DNA of 64,000 nt from Tillus elongatus (GCA_964006375.1 OZ023267.1:39510721-39574720); one strand, 5' to 3'. Shown: positions 23,747 to 35,493, counted from the first letter of the stretch. Notes: generated by a model from the letters alone, not told the origin. Translations and numbers: made by a program.

Positions 23747-25010
23747 ATATTGGGAGCCCCGAGAAAACAAACATAATGCCGTTTACAAGGAGGAGGAATT
23801 GGGAGAGCCACAGCACTCTGACTCTATACGGTACAAACATCCCAATGGCCAGGGAGGTCAATCCAGTGCCAAACAAAAACTAGGCAAGGGTGGCAAAGGA
23901 CGACTTGGCTAGGCATCACAGGGGTCATGTCTTCAACCACATTACACTTAGTTATTGTGGGAAAGGCCAGGCTATGACTATACAGACTAGCCTGCAAAGG
24001 TAGACTGAAGATCAACCCAGGCTTCAGGGGCCACTGCAAAACTCAGGAGATCGTGAAGGAGCCCATGCTAGAAATGAGGTCAGACTCCGCGAACCTGCGA
24101 ATCTGCAGGGAAAACAACTTTACAGTGGAAATCCCCGTCCGCGAGGTATGGCGGGAGGAGACGCCGAGTATACCACGGGACGCGCTCGCCTGGTTCACGG
24201 ACGGATCCGGCGGTGAGCGTGGGACGGGGGTAGGTGTTTATTCGAAAGGATCGAGGGTAAGTCATAGTATTTGCCTCGGAGCCCATGCAACGGTCTTTCA
24301 GGTCGAAATGTACGCCATCCTGCACTGTGTGCTGGAGAACAAGAGGAGGGGCTACACCAACAAGCGGATCCTCATAGCCACAGACAGCCAGGCAGCCCTT
24401 TACTCCCTAAGTAGCCCACGGGTAAATTCCTGGCTAGTGAGTAAATGCCGAGACGAGACGAGCGACCTGGGTGGGCAGAATGTGGTTACCCTCATTTGAG
24501 TGCCGGGTCTCGGGGGTCAAAGACAATGAAGAAGCTTACAGTCTCGCGAAGAAAGGGTCAGCAGAACCATTTATGGGACCAGAACTGGTTCTGCGCGTGA
24601 CAAGGAGCACAGACAGGGGAGCTATTAAGTCCTGGGTCAGAAACGAACACAAGGTGTACTGGGCAGGCTGTGCAGGACTCAGACATGGGAAGTCAGTAAT
24701 TGACAAACCCAGTTCAAAGAGAGCTGTGGGGCTGCTAAATCTTAGCAGAGGACAGCTCAGAAACATAACAGGTCTCTTGACGGGACACATGGCCGTTAAG
24801 AAACACCTGCATAAAATGGGGCGGTTCGAGGGAGACCTCGCATGCAGACTCTGCGGCGAGGGGGAGGAATCACATCTTGTGCGAGCGTAAAGCTCTGGAC
24901 CGCAAAGATAACTGATCTACGGTCAGTCTAGACTGGAGACAGAGCAATATAAAACTTCACTCTACCAATCGCTGTGCAGACTAGTGCAGGCACAGTGATT
25001 TTTGAATGGG
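23747..25010 (+). pseudogene. R1-like LINE copy A, RNase H and C-terminus
   Basis: 3' part of the LINE family that also occurs at 28262-31280. An RNase H domain reads WFTDGSGGERGTG (Asp), FQVEMYAI (Glu) and ATDSQAALYSL (Asp) in the frame 24053-24499. A shift near 24480 moves the rest (KDNEEAYSLAKKGS, RGQLRNITGLLTGH, CRLCGEG) to the frame 24471-24890. The final cysteine/histidine finger is cut by another shift. The RT part is reduced to TIMPFTRRRN-like remains at 23747-23830, so the element is internally deleted as well as 5'-truncated. The 3' UTR runs to about 25010. Confidence 0.85.
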
Positions 25011-25414
25011 TGGAGTAAAAAGACTAAGGGCATGCACAATAAGCCAAAGGCTGCAGTGCTTTCGGGGCGGCGAAGTCGCGAACGAGCCCTGAGGGATAAA
25101 AATCGGGCCAGTCACTTCCGAACTTTTACCCTTGGTAGACTTTTTTTTCAAAGTATATGTCTTTCAAATACTGTTATCAGACGGTTGTTATGTCGCAGAG
25201 TGTGGACCAATTAAGTTTATCCATCTCCTCTCACTTTCTTTCAGAAAGCAACCTTCTTCTCTCACCTTTTCCAGCTTACTTTTATTTGTCTTTTTATCGG
25301 TGTGCCTATATTATATCTGTCATTTTAGTAAATTTCCGTAGAATTTTTTTAAATAAGCGCGAACGATATATATACTATAACACATATTCGGGGTCAGTTT
25401 CAATTTTTGTCTGC

Positions 25415-25567
<153 letters not shown>

Positions 25568-25597
25568 GGAAAGATCTCCGTAGTCTTTAATGTGAGA

Positions 25598-25964
25598 CAT
25601 ACTTGGTTCTTGGGTGGAACCGCGCCCAGAATTTATTAAAACTCGAACTTTCAGATCCTGTTTTGGAGTCATTTTCAGGAGGTAAAGGAAATATGTAAAG
25701 ACATGAACTCTAAGGCCTTAATCTGCCTACTTCTAAGAGAGATCTGCTTAGGGCTAGGGTTGAACACACTGAGACCTTAGAGACGATCTCCGGCGAGATT
25801 TGGGGAGTAGGCAGAGACCCCGTAATGGAGCTACAACAACCCAACACACCTTTGGTGTTCATGTCGTTACATATTTCTTTTACCTCTTGAAAATGACTCC
25901 ACGACAGGAGTTTTTATAAATTCTGGAAGCTGTCCAAACCGTGTACCAAATATGTCTCATGTAA

Positions 25965-25966
<2 letters not shown>
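25598..25966. mobile_element. Fold-back element between two (TA)n tracts
   Basis: The left arm GAGACATACTTGGTTC... (25602-25705) and the right arm ...ACCAAATATGTCTCAT (25865-25958) are inverted copies of about 100 bp. Each arm includes a hammerhead-like stretch (CUGAAAAUGACUCC...). A single-arm relative lies at 56440-56720. (TA)n tracts flank it on both sides. Confidence 0.6.

Positions 25967-26036
<70 letters not shown>
25967..26036. repeat. (TA)n microsatellite
   Basis: About 34 TA units at the right side of the fold-back element. Confidence 0.95.
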
Positions 26037-26040
<4 letters not shown>

Positions 26041-26310
26041 TATATTAGGAGGAAGCAACGGTCGTCACTTCTTAGTTCCGATAACCCAGAATTTCAATTA
26101 AGGGCAATCAACCTTATTGTAATATGGACAATGTTCTTTGTTATTTCGTGTCAAATTGGCACTTTTTCGGACGCCGGCAAAAAGCAGCAGCTTTGGAAAA
26201 CAACCCAGTTATTAAAGTATCAATTATCTTAATAACTAAACTAAACTGTCAGGCGTAAAAAGAGGCATTATATAGCAACTCTTATTCTCAAGGTGGTTGG
26301 TTCGAATCTT

Positions 26311-26576
26311 GAATTGCTTGAGTAAGTTTCTTGACTAGGAAAATTGGACCAATTATTTCGGGAAAATTTTAGTTCGTGTTCGGAAATTCGTTGTGGTTTT
26401 TCGAACAATAAAGTTATTGTTATGAAATACATATTAATAATATGTATTGGGTTCTACAATAAAGGTTATCCTACCTATCAAATTCGATGGCTTACAAAAA
26501 AATACATATTTGACATTAAAAACATATTTTTTAAATCCGTTGCTATAACGCATTATATGCGTCCAGACTTTTTTCT
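26311..26576 (+). repeat. Helentron-like repeat, 3' part
   Basis: Interior TTCTTGACTAGGAAAATTGGACC and the AACAATAAAGTTATTGTTATG block, ending in a decayed terminal hairpin ATAACGCATTATATGCGTCCAGAC. Confidence 0.6.
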
Positions 26577-27085
26577 TCACATTCGCAATTCAAAAGCTTC
26601 TATTCTTTCATAGCCTGCTTACTCAAATTCTAGATTTTTGCCCTCTACGTTATAATAGCCAATACGTACGACGTGATGATTCTCTTTTTTAGGTCCAAAT
26701 TAAAATATTTATTAGTGAAAAGAGTGTTGCGGTTATTGAATGCCATCCTGATCTCCCTTTTCAGTGCTTTGCTACATTCGCCATAATCCGTAATAATAAT
26801 TTGAAAGTACCTAAACATTTCTACTTTCTCAAGTTTTTTTACCCAGTATAATTACTTTTGTTATGGTTACATTGTTTTTTTTTAATGATATACACACTAT
26901 CTTTTAAAAATGTCAGATGAAACTTTCGCGACATTATTTTTTAAATTTTATGCATTTATACTAAACTGTTAAATAAAACATTTACTTTGTTAATATTGTT
27001 AGAGGTAGATACAACTGTAGAGACTTCCTCTCTGGTTTCACAAATACTTGTGTTAATCTCAGGACAGGTTTCACCTTTCCAATTA
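26577..27085. other. Unassigned AT-rich sequence
   Basis: No recognised feature before the hammerhead-like motif. Confidence 0.3.
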
Positions 27086-27136
27086 TTTTTCTCTTATCTG
27101 ACGATGCCGTAAAATGCGAAACCGGTTGTAGAGAAG
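27086..27136 (+). ncRNA. Hammerhead-ribozyme-like motif
   Basis: Helix I pairs TTCTC with GAGAA and TAT with GTA, with one bulged T. The core CTGACGA is at 27098-27104. One extra T is followed by a GC/GC helix II of two pairs around CGTAAAAT. GAAA is at 27118-27121, the palindromic helix III ACCGGT at 27121-27126, and T27127 at the cleavage position. Helix II is short, so activity is uncertain. ATGGATCGGTTTTACC at 27188 recurs near two fold-back elements (41072, 62702). Confidence 0.55.
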
Positions 27137-27913
27137 AAAACAAGCACTTGTGGAGTCAAAGAGGGAGTATTTATATGCATATTTAGTATGGATCGGTTTT
27201 ACCAAGTAAGGGCATTAACGACTAATGAAGTTATTAAGGATCTCCTAGTAATAAGCAAATAAGCAATTTTAAATAGGTTATATCAATAAAATGTTCAATC
27301 AGATTAAATCTTTTTATAAACCGATAATTGATCATTAGCGTACGTAGTAAAATAACGTAAAGGGCTCTTGGAACGGCCAGTCGTCGACACATAGCCCATC
27401 CAATCTTTGTTGTGTGGCTTTTTTTGTTATTCCACGTTGCTCACGGTATGATTCTCTGGTGCTAGTCACTTTCTGGTCTAACAATGGGCCATGCACCGTG
27501 CGCTTATTATCCATAAAGGGGCTGAATGCACTCTAAAGTCACTGGACCAATCTACAAGAGGCTATACACTTGCCAAGGCCTCTCCTGGACTCCTGGCACT
27601 TCACAGGAAATAATACCCATTACCTTACAACCAACAGACTCAGTACTTGACTCTTTCCTAATCAGATAAATACAATGCTCACGCCGGAATTAAATTCACT
27701 GGTTTTATATTCTAGATGAGATTTGCTTTAGTTCTGATACAGCGAATTTGAACAGTTGGGTATAACTTCAGGCATTGCTCTCTTATTAAAAGCTAATGAG
27801 ATTTCGTTTAATAAAATAACTCGTGCTATTGCTAAATTTATTATCTAATCTGAGATGTAAAGTAAACAGTATCTTAGAAGTTTTTATAATTAATAAGCTT
27901 TCAGGTATTGAAG
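27137..27913. other. Unassigned sequence
   Basis: The 27360-27700 part is somewhat richer in GC, but no gene or repeat family is recognised. Confidence 0.3.
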
Positions 27914-27925
27914 TAGATCTATCGG

Positions 27926-28100
27926 GACGCCCTCGTGGCGCAGGTTGCTAGGTGCCAGCCTGCTAAGCGAGAGGTCCCGGGTTCGATTCCTGGGCGAGTC
28001 AACGAGAAGTTGACTTTGTCTGGAAAATTAGTAAAAATAGTGAATGATGGGAAATTAAAGTGCTAATGGCCTGAGATGCCGCAGCCAATAATATAATAAA
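27926..28100 (+). mobile_element. tRNA-derived SINE, family 2
   Basis: A 175-bp element with a tRNA-like head (A box TGGCGCAGGTTG, B box GGTTCGATTCC), a short body and an AATAATATAATAAA tail. A perfect 12-bp target duplication, TAGATCTATCGG, lies at 27914-27925 and 28101-28112. No other copy was noticed in the window. Confidence 0.88.
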
Positions 28101-28261
28101 TAGATCTATCGGTGATTACTATTTCCACAAGTAAGCCCCCACGGTGGCATAGGAATTCACTTGAATTTTATTAATTTTCAGCTTGTATTTTTAATTAATA
28201 TTTTCAATTAATTGCTCAAATGTTTTATTATATTAAATACCAAACCATAGAAACCTTGGCC

Positions 28262-30170
28262 TATAACGCCAACTGCCCCCTGAAAAGGAGGGTGTCCACC
28301 AGGAATGTCCCGAGGTAGAACGAGGACCTCAGACAAAGGAGGACGCAGGTTCGTAAGCCGTTTAACGCGGCCAAAAGGTCGGAAGCATGGGATTAATATA
28401 GACATGCTCTAACGACCTATAACCAAAGGCTGAGGGACGCCAGGACGAAGTCGTGGAGGAGGCACTGTGAGGAAGTGGAAAACACATCCGAGAGTGCTCC
28501 ACTATACAAGATCCTGTCCAAGGGCACTCAGACCAACATAGGCTCCCTTAAAGCATTTACGGGTGGCTTCACAAGCTCGGGGGTGGAAACTATGAAAGTT
28601 TTACTCCAGACGCACTTCCACGGCTGTAACATAATAAACCAATCACCTCCGGACTGATATCACTCAAAAATGGAGGCGCCGTTCCGGCGAGCATCTAGAG
28701 TAGACTGGACAGTAGCTAAAGAGGTGGTTACTTGGAGCAAATTTAGATGGGCCATTAACAGCTTCAAGCCATTCAAATCCCCGGGATTTGATGGCATAAT
28801 GCCCATAATGCTCCAACATGGTATAGACATACTGGCGCCGGCGCTCACACTCATTGTGGGGGCCAGCCTGGCTCTGGGCTACATTCCGAGGGTATGTAAA
28901 CTGGCGAGGGTTGTATTCATTCCTAAACCTGGGCGTCCAACAGACCAGGCAAAGGCACTGAGGCCAATAAGTCTCATGTCCTTCTTGCTAAAAACAATGG
29001 AAAAACTGCTCGACCGGCACATTAGGGGCGGTGTACTGGAAGCATATCCCCTACACTGCGGACAATATGCATACAGAGCAGGAGTCTCAACAGAAACAGC
29101 ACTGGTGCTGAAACTATAGAATATGCTGGAGAAGAGGCAAGTGGCGCTGGGGGCTTTTCTGGACATAGAAGGGGGCCTTCTGCAACACCTCATTTGGATC
29201 GGTACTGACAGCTGTCAGTCAGCGTGGAATAGAGAAGACCTGCTGCAGGTGGATCGGTTCCATGTGCAGGGACAGGGCGGTGTTCACCTCATTCGCGGGA
29301 GGGACTCTGCTGGCGGGGGTCGCGGCGGGGTGTCCACAGGGGAGCTTTCTGTCCCCCCTGCTCTGGACGGCCTGCTAGGGAGGCTCTCGGTGAGGGGGAT
29401 ACGAGGTACAGGGCTATGCGGATAACATTGTCATCATAGTCCGAGGTTAGGTTACACAATCAGTGTGGGGGCGCATGCAGACAGCACTAAAAGTGGTGGA
29501 AAGGTGGACGGTTGGCCAAGGGCTCGGTGTAAGCCCGGAGAAAGCAACCGCCATACCGTTTACGAGGAGGCGCAGTAAGTAAATGAGCCACAGAACTCTC
29601 ACTCTATACGGTAGAAACATCTCAATGGCCAGGGAGGTAAAATATCTTGGGGTCGTATTGGACTCTAAGCTAACCTGGAATGGTCACGTCATGTTGAATA
29701 AATACTGCGTAAGGCAGTTATGACCTTAGCCGTCACTAGGCGGCTATATGGAAAAACGTGGGGACTAAGACCTAGTATGGCCAACTGGCTGTACACAAGG
29801 GTAGTCAGACCATCGTTAACGTACGCGGCACTGGTCTGGTGGCCTAAAATGACACAGCCGCCATGGAGGTGTTGCTGGATCTGCCCCTCTGCACTTAGTT
29901 ATCATGGGGGAGGCCGACGAGGACTATAGACTAGCCTGCAATGATAGACTGGAGATCAACCCAGGTTTCAGTGACCACTGCAAAATTCAGGAGTTCGTGA
30001 AGGAGCCCATGCTTGAAATGAGGTCTGACTACGCGAGCCCGCGAATCTGCAGGGAAAACAATTTTACAGTGGAAATTCCCGACCTCAAGGCATCCGGAAG
30101 GAGACGCCGGGCTTACCACGAGACGCGCTCGTCTAGTTCACGAACGGATCCGGCGGGGAGCGTGGGACGA
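28262..30170 (+). pseudogene. R1-like LINE copy B, RT and start of RNase H
   Basis: Begins in the pre-RT region (RRHCEEVENTSESAPLYKIL near 28455-28515). The RT follows: SKFRWAINSFKPFKSPGFDG near 28735-28795; VFIPKPGR near 28914; ALRPISLMSFLLKTMEKL near 28956-29010; and AFLDIEGG near 29153. The YADD region near 29410 reads GYADNIVIIV-like across a shift. VVRPSLTYAALVWW is near 29800-29845 and VKEPMLEMRSDYA near 29997. RNase H stops after the FTNGSGGERGT region near 30150; its first Asp reads Asn. At least six frame breaks. The 3' part lies 0.7 kb further on (30886-31280). Confidence 0.82.
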
Positions 30171-30618
30171 TATCGTATAGCAGTCAGGTAGTAAGAAGGA
30201 GATCCAAGGGATTTGAGCTGTGTGTTGGGATGCGAGGAAAGTAAGTAGGTTGCTGAACCATATTGGCTAAAGAATTGCTGACTGCAAAGGCCTCCGCTGC
30301 TCTTCTTTGTGGATCGGTTTTTGAAGATCCTAGCCATTCTATATAATTCATGCACTTCTAGTTGAAAGACGGGATTCCAATTATCATTAAATAAAATTCA
30401 ACATTTCAGATGAATAAAGGGAGGTGGAGTCAAGCTTATCAACAGGCAATTAATAATAATAATAATATTTTATTGAGATTGATTATACAATGTATTTTAA
30501 GCAAAGAAGCTTTCAGCCTGTACTTGCCAGCCACAATTCGATGGAGATTTACATAAAAAAAGACTTATCTTTAATATAATAATTGACAGTTAAAACAATT
30601 ATACAATATAAGCCAAAA
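30171..30618. other. Unassigned insert between LINE pieces
   Basis: Contains a short (TAA)n run at 30450-30465 and no recognised motif. Confidence 0.3.
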
Positions 30619-30885
30619 AGTTAAGTTTTAAAGGACAATGATGGAAATTTACTACTGATAGACGAAGGCATTACTAAGGGCGTGAAAGTCTATCTAGAAG
30701 AATTATATCGCGGGAATGAAATTAATTGTTAGGAAGAGTATATGGAGAAAAGATAAGCACAGATGGACTGGGCCGCCTATCTTGAGAGAACAATATTAAA
30801 AAGTCGTCCTTAAAGAACTTAGACAAGCAGAAACTTCTGATGTAGACGAATTGAAAAACTTTTTAAAAATCTGCTAAAAACAGTC
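30619..30885 (+). pseudogene. Third LINE family, pre-RT fragment
   Basis: Reads VLKDNDGNLLLIDEGITKG...YLEELYRG, then PPILRE...LKELRQAETSDVDELKN across shifts. This matches the segment before RT motif 0 in LINEs with an AP endonuclease (DGNLLID..EI..R W..Y...LY). It stops where copy B's 3' part begins and appears to resume at 31378. Confidence 0.6.
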
Positions 30886-31280
30886 TCGCAAAGGGCGCAG
30901 AACGATTTATGGTACCAGAACCGGTTCTGGGCGTGACAAAGAGCACTGCCAGGGGAGCCATTAAGTCCTGGATCAGAAACGAAGACAAGGTGTACTAGGC
31001 AGACTGTCCAGGGCTCAGACATGGGAAGTCAGTAATTGACGAAACTAGTTCAAAAAGAGCTGTGGAGCTGTTAAATCTTAGCAGAGGATAGCTCAGAAGC
31101 ATAACAGGTCTCTTGACACATGGCCGTCAAGAAACACCTGCCTAAAATGGGGCGGTTCGAGGGGGACCTCGCATGCAGACTCTTCGGCGAGCGGGAGGAA
31201 TCAGCCCAGCACATCTGGACCGCAAAAGACAACTCATCTATGGTCAGCCTAGACCGGAGACAAATAAAGACACATTTTTT
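30886..31280 (+). pseudogene. R1-like LINE copy B, C-terminal part
   Basis: Closely parallels copy A at 24550-24870: MVPEPVLGVTKSTARGAIKSW, an RGQLRSITGLLT-like run, and MAVKKHLPKMGRFEGDLACRL. The finger cysteine of CRLC reads Phe, and QHI follows. It sits between two pieces of another LINE. Confidence 0.75.
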
Positions 31281-31377
31281 CAACGGAAGTTTCCGGGAAG
31301 TTTATCTTTATATTCCAAGAACAATGAAGTGCGGGAATGAAGTCGGCACAGCAGAATGAGTGTGTGAATGAATCATG

Positions 31378-31505
31378 TGGCGAAAATTCGGCTAATCATT
31401 AAAAAATAGAATAAGAAGAAAAGTTGGATAAGGATTTAATTGAATTTAGACCTGGACGAGGAACTAGAGAAGCAATAATAGTACTTAATCATGGTTTGTA
31501 AGATT
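31378..31505 (+). pseudogene. Third LINE family, RT fragment
   Basis: Reads RLIIKK.IRRKVG, then EFRPGRGTREAIIVLN at about 31441-31490, the FGFRPGRGTREAI motif of LINE RT domain 2. It probably continues the fragment at 30619-30885. Confidence 0.6.
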
Positions 31506-31639
31506 TTAGTGACATTTGGTAATAAATGTTTAATAAGTTATTGTAAAAAAATTATTTTCGTGAAAAAATTGTGTGCAAATTTTCATGTAATTTTTTTTGG
31601 AATTCCATCGGAAAGCTTTTTGTGAATAATTATATCTTG

Positions 31640-31905
31640 CTAGGTGGGTAAACACCTTAAACAGGCTCGTTGGCCAGAAAAATCGGACCAGTTTTTCGGG
31701 GAACATCTGAAGTTTATTTTCGGAAAATTTTTGACTTTTTCAAACAATAAAGTTATTTTGATGACATATGTTAGATTGTTTTTACCATATAGGTTATACC
31801 AGTAACCAAATTTGATGCCTGTCTTCATTAGAAAAAGACCTTTTGCTGTTAAACATATTTTTATGAAAATTCACTACTATAACACACCTTCTGCGTCCGG
31901 ACTTT
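31640..31905 (+). repeat. Helentron-like repeat, 3' part
   Basis: CTCGTTGGCCAGAAAAATCGG block, AACAATAAAGTTATTTTGATG block, and terminus AAAATTCACTACTATAACACACCTTCTGCGTCCGGAC with a slightly decayed hairpin. Confidence 0.65.
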
Positions 31906-31921
31906 AATGTTTATTGATTGA

Positions 31922-31951
31922 CGCACGCACACACTCTCACACACACACACG
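31922..31951. repeat. (CA)n microsatellite
   Basis: Imperfect CA run beginning GCACGCACACAC. Confidence 0.9.
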
Positions 31952-32262
31952 TTTGTATAATAAAATTAAAAGTACTAAAATACATGCCTCGCCGTATTTC
32001 AGCCAATCAATTATCGGTGAATATTTTATTCCCTTTTATAATAATATATTGTTTCCGTGTTATGGTAATAATCTTAAGAATGTTCTGGCTAATAACGAGA
32101 TACTTACTATATAATTGTGACAGTGGCCGTAGTAGGCGCCGCAATAAACTGACCAAGCAATAAGTACCGGAAATTACATGTTACCAACCTCTAGTGCTTC
32201 ACTCTTACTGCCAACTTACATGCATCTATCTCGTGATCACAAAGAGGTTTTTTGAAAATATC

Positions 32263-32824
32263 ACTACTACTGGACAGATTGTTTGCTAAAGTGAAAATTC
32301 AAGTGGCAAAATAAATATTTTTAGTTTCTTTAGGTTGAAATAAATAAATAAATTATAAAAAAACTCGGGACGCAGCAGGTGCGTTATGGTAGTGAATTTT
32401 TATTAAATGCTTCAAATTTGAATAACTCAATTTTCTATAAACTTAGAGAGTTTAATTTTGGTGTGTAGTAAGGTCTCTCCTAACGCAAGATATGCACCAA
32501 ATTTCATTAGAATGACTTTGTAATTTTCGGAGAAAAAAAAATTTTAAAAGAAAATTTAAAATTTGAATAACCCAATTTTTTATAAACTTAGAAAGTTTAA
32601 TTTCAGTACGTAGTAAGATCTCTCCCAAGGCAACATATATAGTAAATTTCATTAAAACAGCTTTGTTACTTTCGGAGAAAAAAATTTTTTTCGAAAGAAA
32701 ACTTAAAATTTTCCCGGAAAGCCCCGTCCGATTTCTTTTGTTAACGAACTCATCCAAGCCATTAATAAAAGAAAGGCACTTGCCAAGTTTCATCGAAATC
32801 GGTTAATTATTTTTTGAGTTATCA

Positions 32825-32915
<91 letters not shown>

Positions 32916-33190
32916 CATATAAAAATTGAAACTGACCCCGGATATGGATTCTAGGGGTCCTAGTTCGCACTCATTTGAAAGAATTTTTGCAAAGTCTCAC
33001 CATCGATACCTCTCTATTAGTGAATTTTTTTAAATAAAAATTCACTAAAAATGCAAGTGGCAAAATAAATATTCTCAGTTTTTTATAGCTTGAAATAAAT
33101 AAATAAATTATAAAAAATAAACTACTGGACAGATTGTTTCCTAAAGTAAAACTGCAAGTAGCAAAATAAATATTCTCAGATTTTTTGAGC
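32263..33190. repeat. Roughly 100-bp direct repeat split by a Helentron-like copy
   Basis: The unit (CTACTGGACAGATTGTTTGC..., ending GAAATAAATAAATAAATTAT) occurs at 32263-32360, in part at 33051-33117 and again at 33120-33190. The Helentron-like copy lies between the first and second units. Confidence 0.7.
32364..33048 (-). repeat. Helentron-like repeat, complete reference copy
   Basis: Best copy in the window. It starts GGGACGCAGCAGGTGCGTT (terminal hairpin) and ATGGTAGTGAATTTTTATT. It has two diverged interior repeats (AACTCAATTTTCTATAAACTT and AACCCAATTTTTTATAAACTT), GAGTTATCAGACGGA, and (TA)n at 32829-32913. AAAATTGAAACTGACCCCGG then leads to the closing hairpin TAGTGAATTTT...AAAATTCACTA at 33019-33047. 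Confidence 0.8.
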
Positions 33191-33329
33191 CCGAAATTAG
33201 CAAATCTTCTGTGGTCGCGAATAAATTCACTATGGAGAGATCCCGACTTTCGAATAAATTTGTTTAAACGAGTGCAAGCTATGCCACCTATAATTATTAT
33301 CCAGGGCCAGCTTCAATTTTTATATGTAT

Positions 33330-34420
33330 ATACAGGGTGATTCACGTAGCTCGTTCGTTGGAAAATGTTTGATTTCCCGTCATAAAATTATCAAATTTGG
33401 TATCCAGCTTCAATCGACTGTTGCAAGTCTAAATAAAATATTTCAAAAATGGCGGCCCTTCCGGAAATACCTTAAATGAGCTCCATCTTTGTTGTTTTTT
33501 TTTAATATAAATACCCCATTGTGATTACATACTTGGAGTCTCCCTTAAATTCTGAGGTCGAGACGTCCAAGTTCTCAACACATCTATGTCATAGTTTTGA
33601 CATATGTCACATTTTTCGCAAAAAATCAGGGGTTCAGGGGCCTATCAAAAAATAATTACTCCTGAACCATTGTAAATAAATAGATATTTTTTTACAATTC
33701 AATTGCTAAAGGCTTGGCCAATATTTTTCATCATTACGGACACCTTTTCTCCGAAAGTTACAAAGCAATTTTAATTAAATTTGGTGGATACGTTACCTTA
33801 AGAAAGGCCCTACCACATACAAAAATTCAACTTCCTAAGTGTATATAAAAATTTTAAAATTAAAAAGTCGCTAAAAAAGTCTAAAATGATACTAAACCAC
33901 ACAGTGTGGCACATCGCGAATTTGGAATGAAAAGGGCTTTCACAATATGATATCAGAAATTGAGGGTCGTATTGAAAAAAAGTTGATGATGGTCCTGCAA
34001 AGACGAAACGTCAGATTCAAAAAGTAGCAATGTTACGTTAAATAAAATTAATAGTTGCTGTGGAGAAGTATCATCGGTAGTGGTGTAGGTCCACCATTAA
34101 GGCCAGAAAAAATTAAAATGGAAAATTAAAAAATCAAAATTTTCTAAAATATCTCAAAAACCAAACAAATTTTCGGAGATGTCTAACAGCAATTTTGAAG
34201 GGGCTTTGAGTGCTCTACTTTTCTCCCATTAAACCAAGTTTGTATCTCCTACCGTTTTGGAGATCCCCATAGTGGCCCTCCTTATCTGGGCACACTGTAT
34301 AACAGAGCATTGTATCATAGTACATATGAAAATGTATTGATAACGATTAGGTGAGATTCCCCCTTTTAGTAAGTTTAAAGTTTTGTTTAATATAGTTTTA
34401 CCGAATATTTACTTTGAAAA
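33330..34420. repeat. TACAGGGTGATTCAC terminus, then repeat fragments
   Basis: A mariner-like terminus TACAGGGTGATTCACG at 33330. No matching right end was established; GGGCACACTGTATA at 34287 is only a weak candidate. The interior includes Helentron-family pieces (33720-33840). A hammerhead-like core TTGATGATGGTC...GACGAAACGTC lies at 33983-34020. Confidence 0.4.
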
Positions 34421-35317
34421 ATAGTCTGATCGTTATAAAAGTTCGCTACCATGACGCTGTTGCTGCACCAGTACATCTGTGGTACATAAAGAGTGTATTA
34501 CAAGCCACTTCATTAGTGAAAATACTTGTCTTCAATAACTTCCAATATGACTCAAGTCTCTTGCACTGCTCACAGCTTTGTCTTTTTATTCTTCTGGAGA
34601 ATATAAAGAAGTCGCATTCTTCCAAAGACACCTGAGTTCATTTTATGCACGCCATATTCTTATTTTATTTCTGTTTTATCGCACTTTATGGACATCCGCG
34701 CGAAACACCCCACCAAGTTATATCGACAATAAAGGAACAAGAACTTTAGTGTATTTGTCCGCGTCGTATATAAAATGTATGGAATAATTTATTTCAGACA
34801 GCAACGTCGCAGACTTTATACACTATGTACTATCACACTACTACTTCCACATGCTTCTAAATAATAACTGAAAAGAAAACCCATATATACACAAGAACAA
34901 TTTGACCATTCCTTTTCAGCGAATTTTCATATAAAGTTTTGCACTAGAGGTGACGGCTTTTGAATTTTTCGAATAAGTTTTTCAAATGAGCGCCAACTAG
35001 AGCTCATAGAACCCATATCGGAGGTCGATTTCAGTATATATGTTTATATATAGGGTGACGCATTAAAAACGAAACCCACCGATTTGCGCCCAGAGAATTT
35101 TTTTTTAAGAAACGCTGAAATACGTCAATTTTAATATTGAGGGGGACATGTTTTGACAAAAAACTCAACTTTGTCACATCAACCCCTTATATTTTAAATA
35201 GGGAATATGGATCTAGTGTTACATCATTTGAAAGCTCTTTCTTTTCTGAATTCAGCACACTAATTTTTTTGGAAGTTTTATCAACTAGTTTAAAAATTAT
35301 TCACAGTTGAAGATGCA

Positions 35318-35435
35318 ATAACGCATTTCACTCATTCTGATAAGAAATGTGCTGATAGTCAATGTTTTGTTGGTTTGTAAACAAAAAATTTACTATCAGA
35401 ACATTTCTTATCGGATTGAGAGAAATGCGGTTTAT
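35318..35435. repeat. Inverted repeat upstream of the transposase
   Basis: Arms of about 44 bp (AATAACGCATTTC...TGCTGATAGT and ACTATCAGAACATTTC...GTTTATT) around a 29-bp loop, 60 bp before the transposase ATG. May be a transposase-binding or promoter palindrome. Confidence 0.75.
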
Positions 35436-35493
35436 TATTTCAGTTTATCGGTCGGTGTGATACTTGATAGTACTACCGAAAATTAATTTTACA

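Noticed and set aside
26240..26330. tRNA-like stretch with GGTTGGTTCGAATCTTG
   Set aside because: A B-box-like run is present, but acceptor and D arms do not pair and there is no target duplication.
27926..28000. A genuine tRNA gene at the head of the 27926 element
   Set aside because: The tRNA-like sequence continues into a body and A/T tail bounded by a 12-bp target duplication, so it is a SINE head.
33330..34300. A complete mariner-type MITE between TACAGGGTGATTC at 33330 and CACACTGTATA near 34287
   Set aside because: The two ends match over too few bases and Helentron-like pieces lie between them, so the pairing is not supported.
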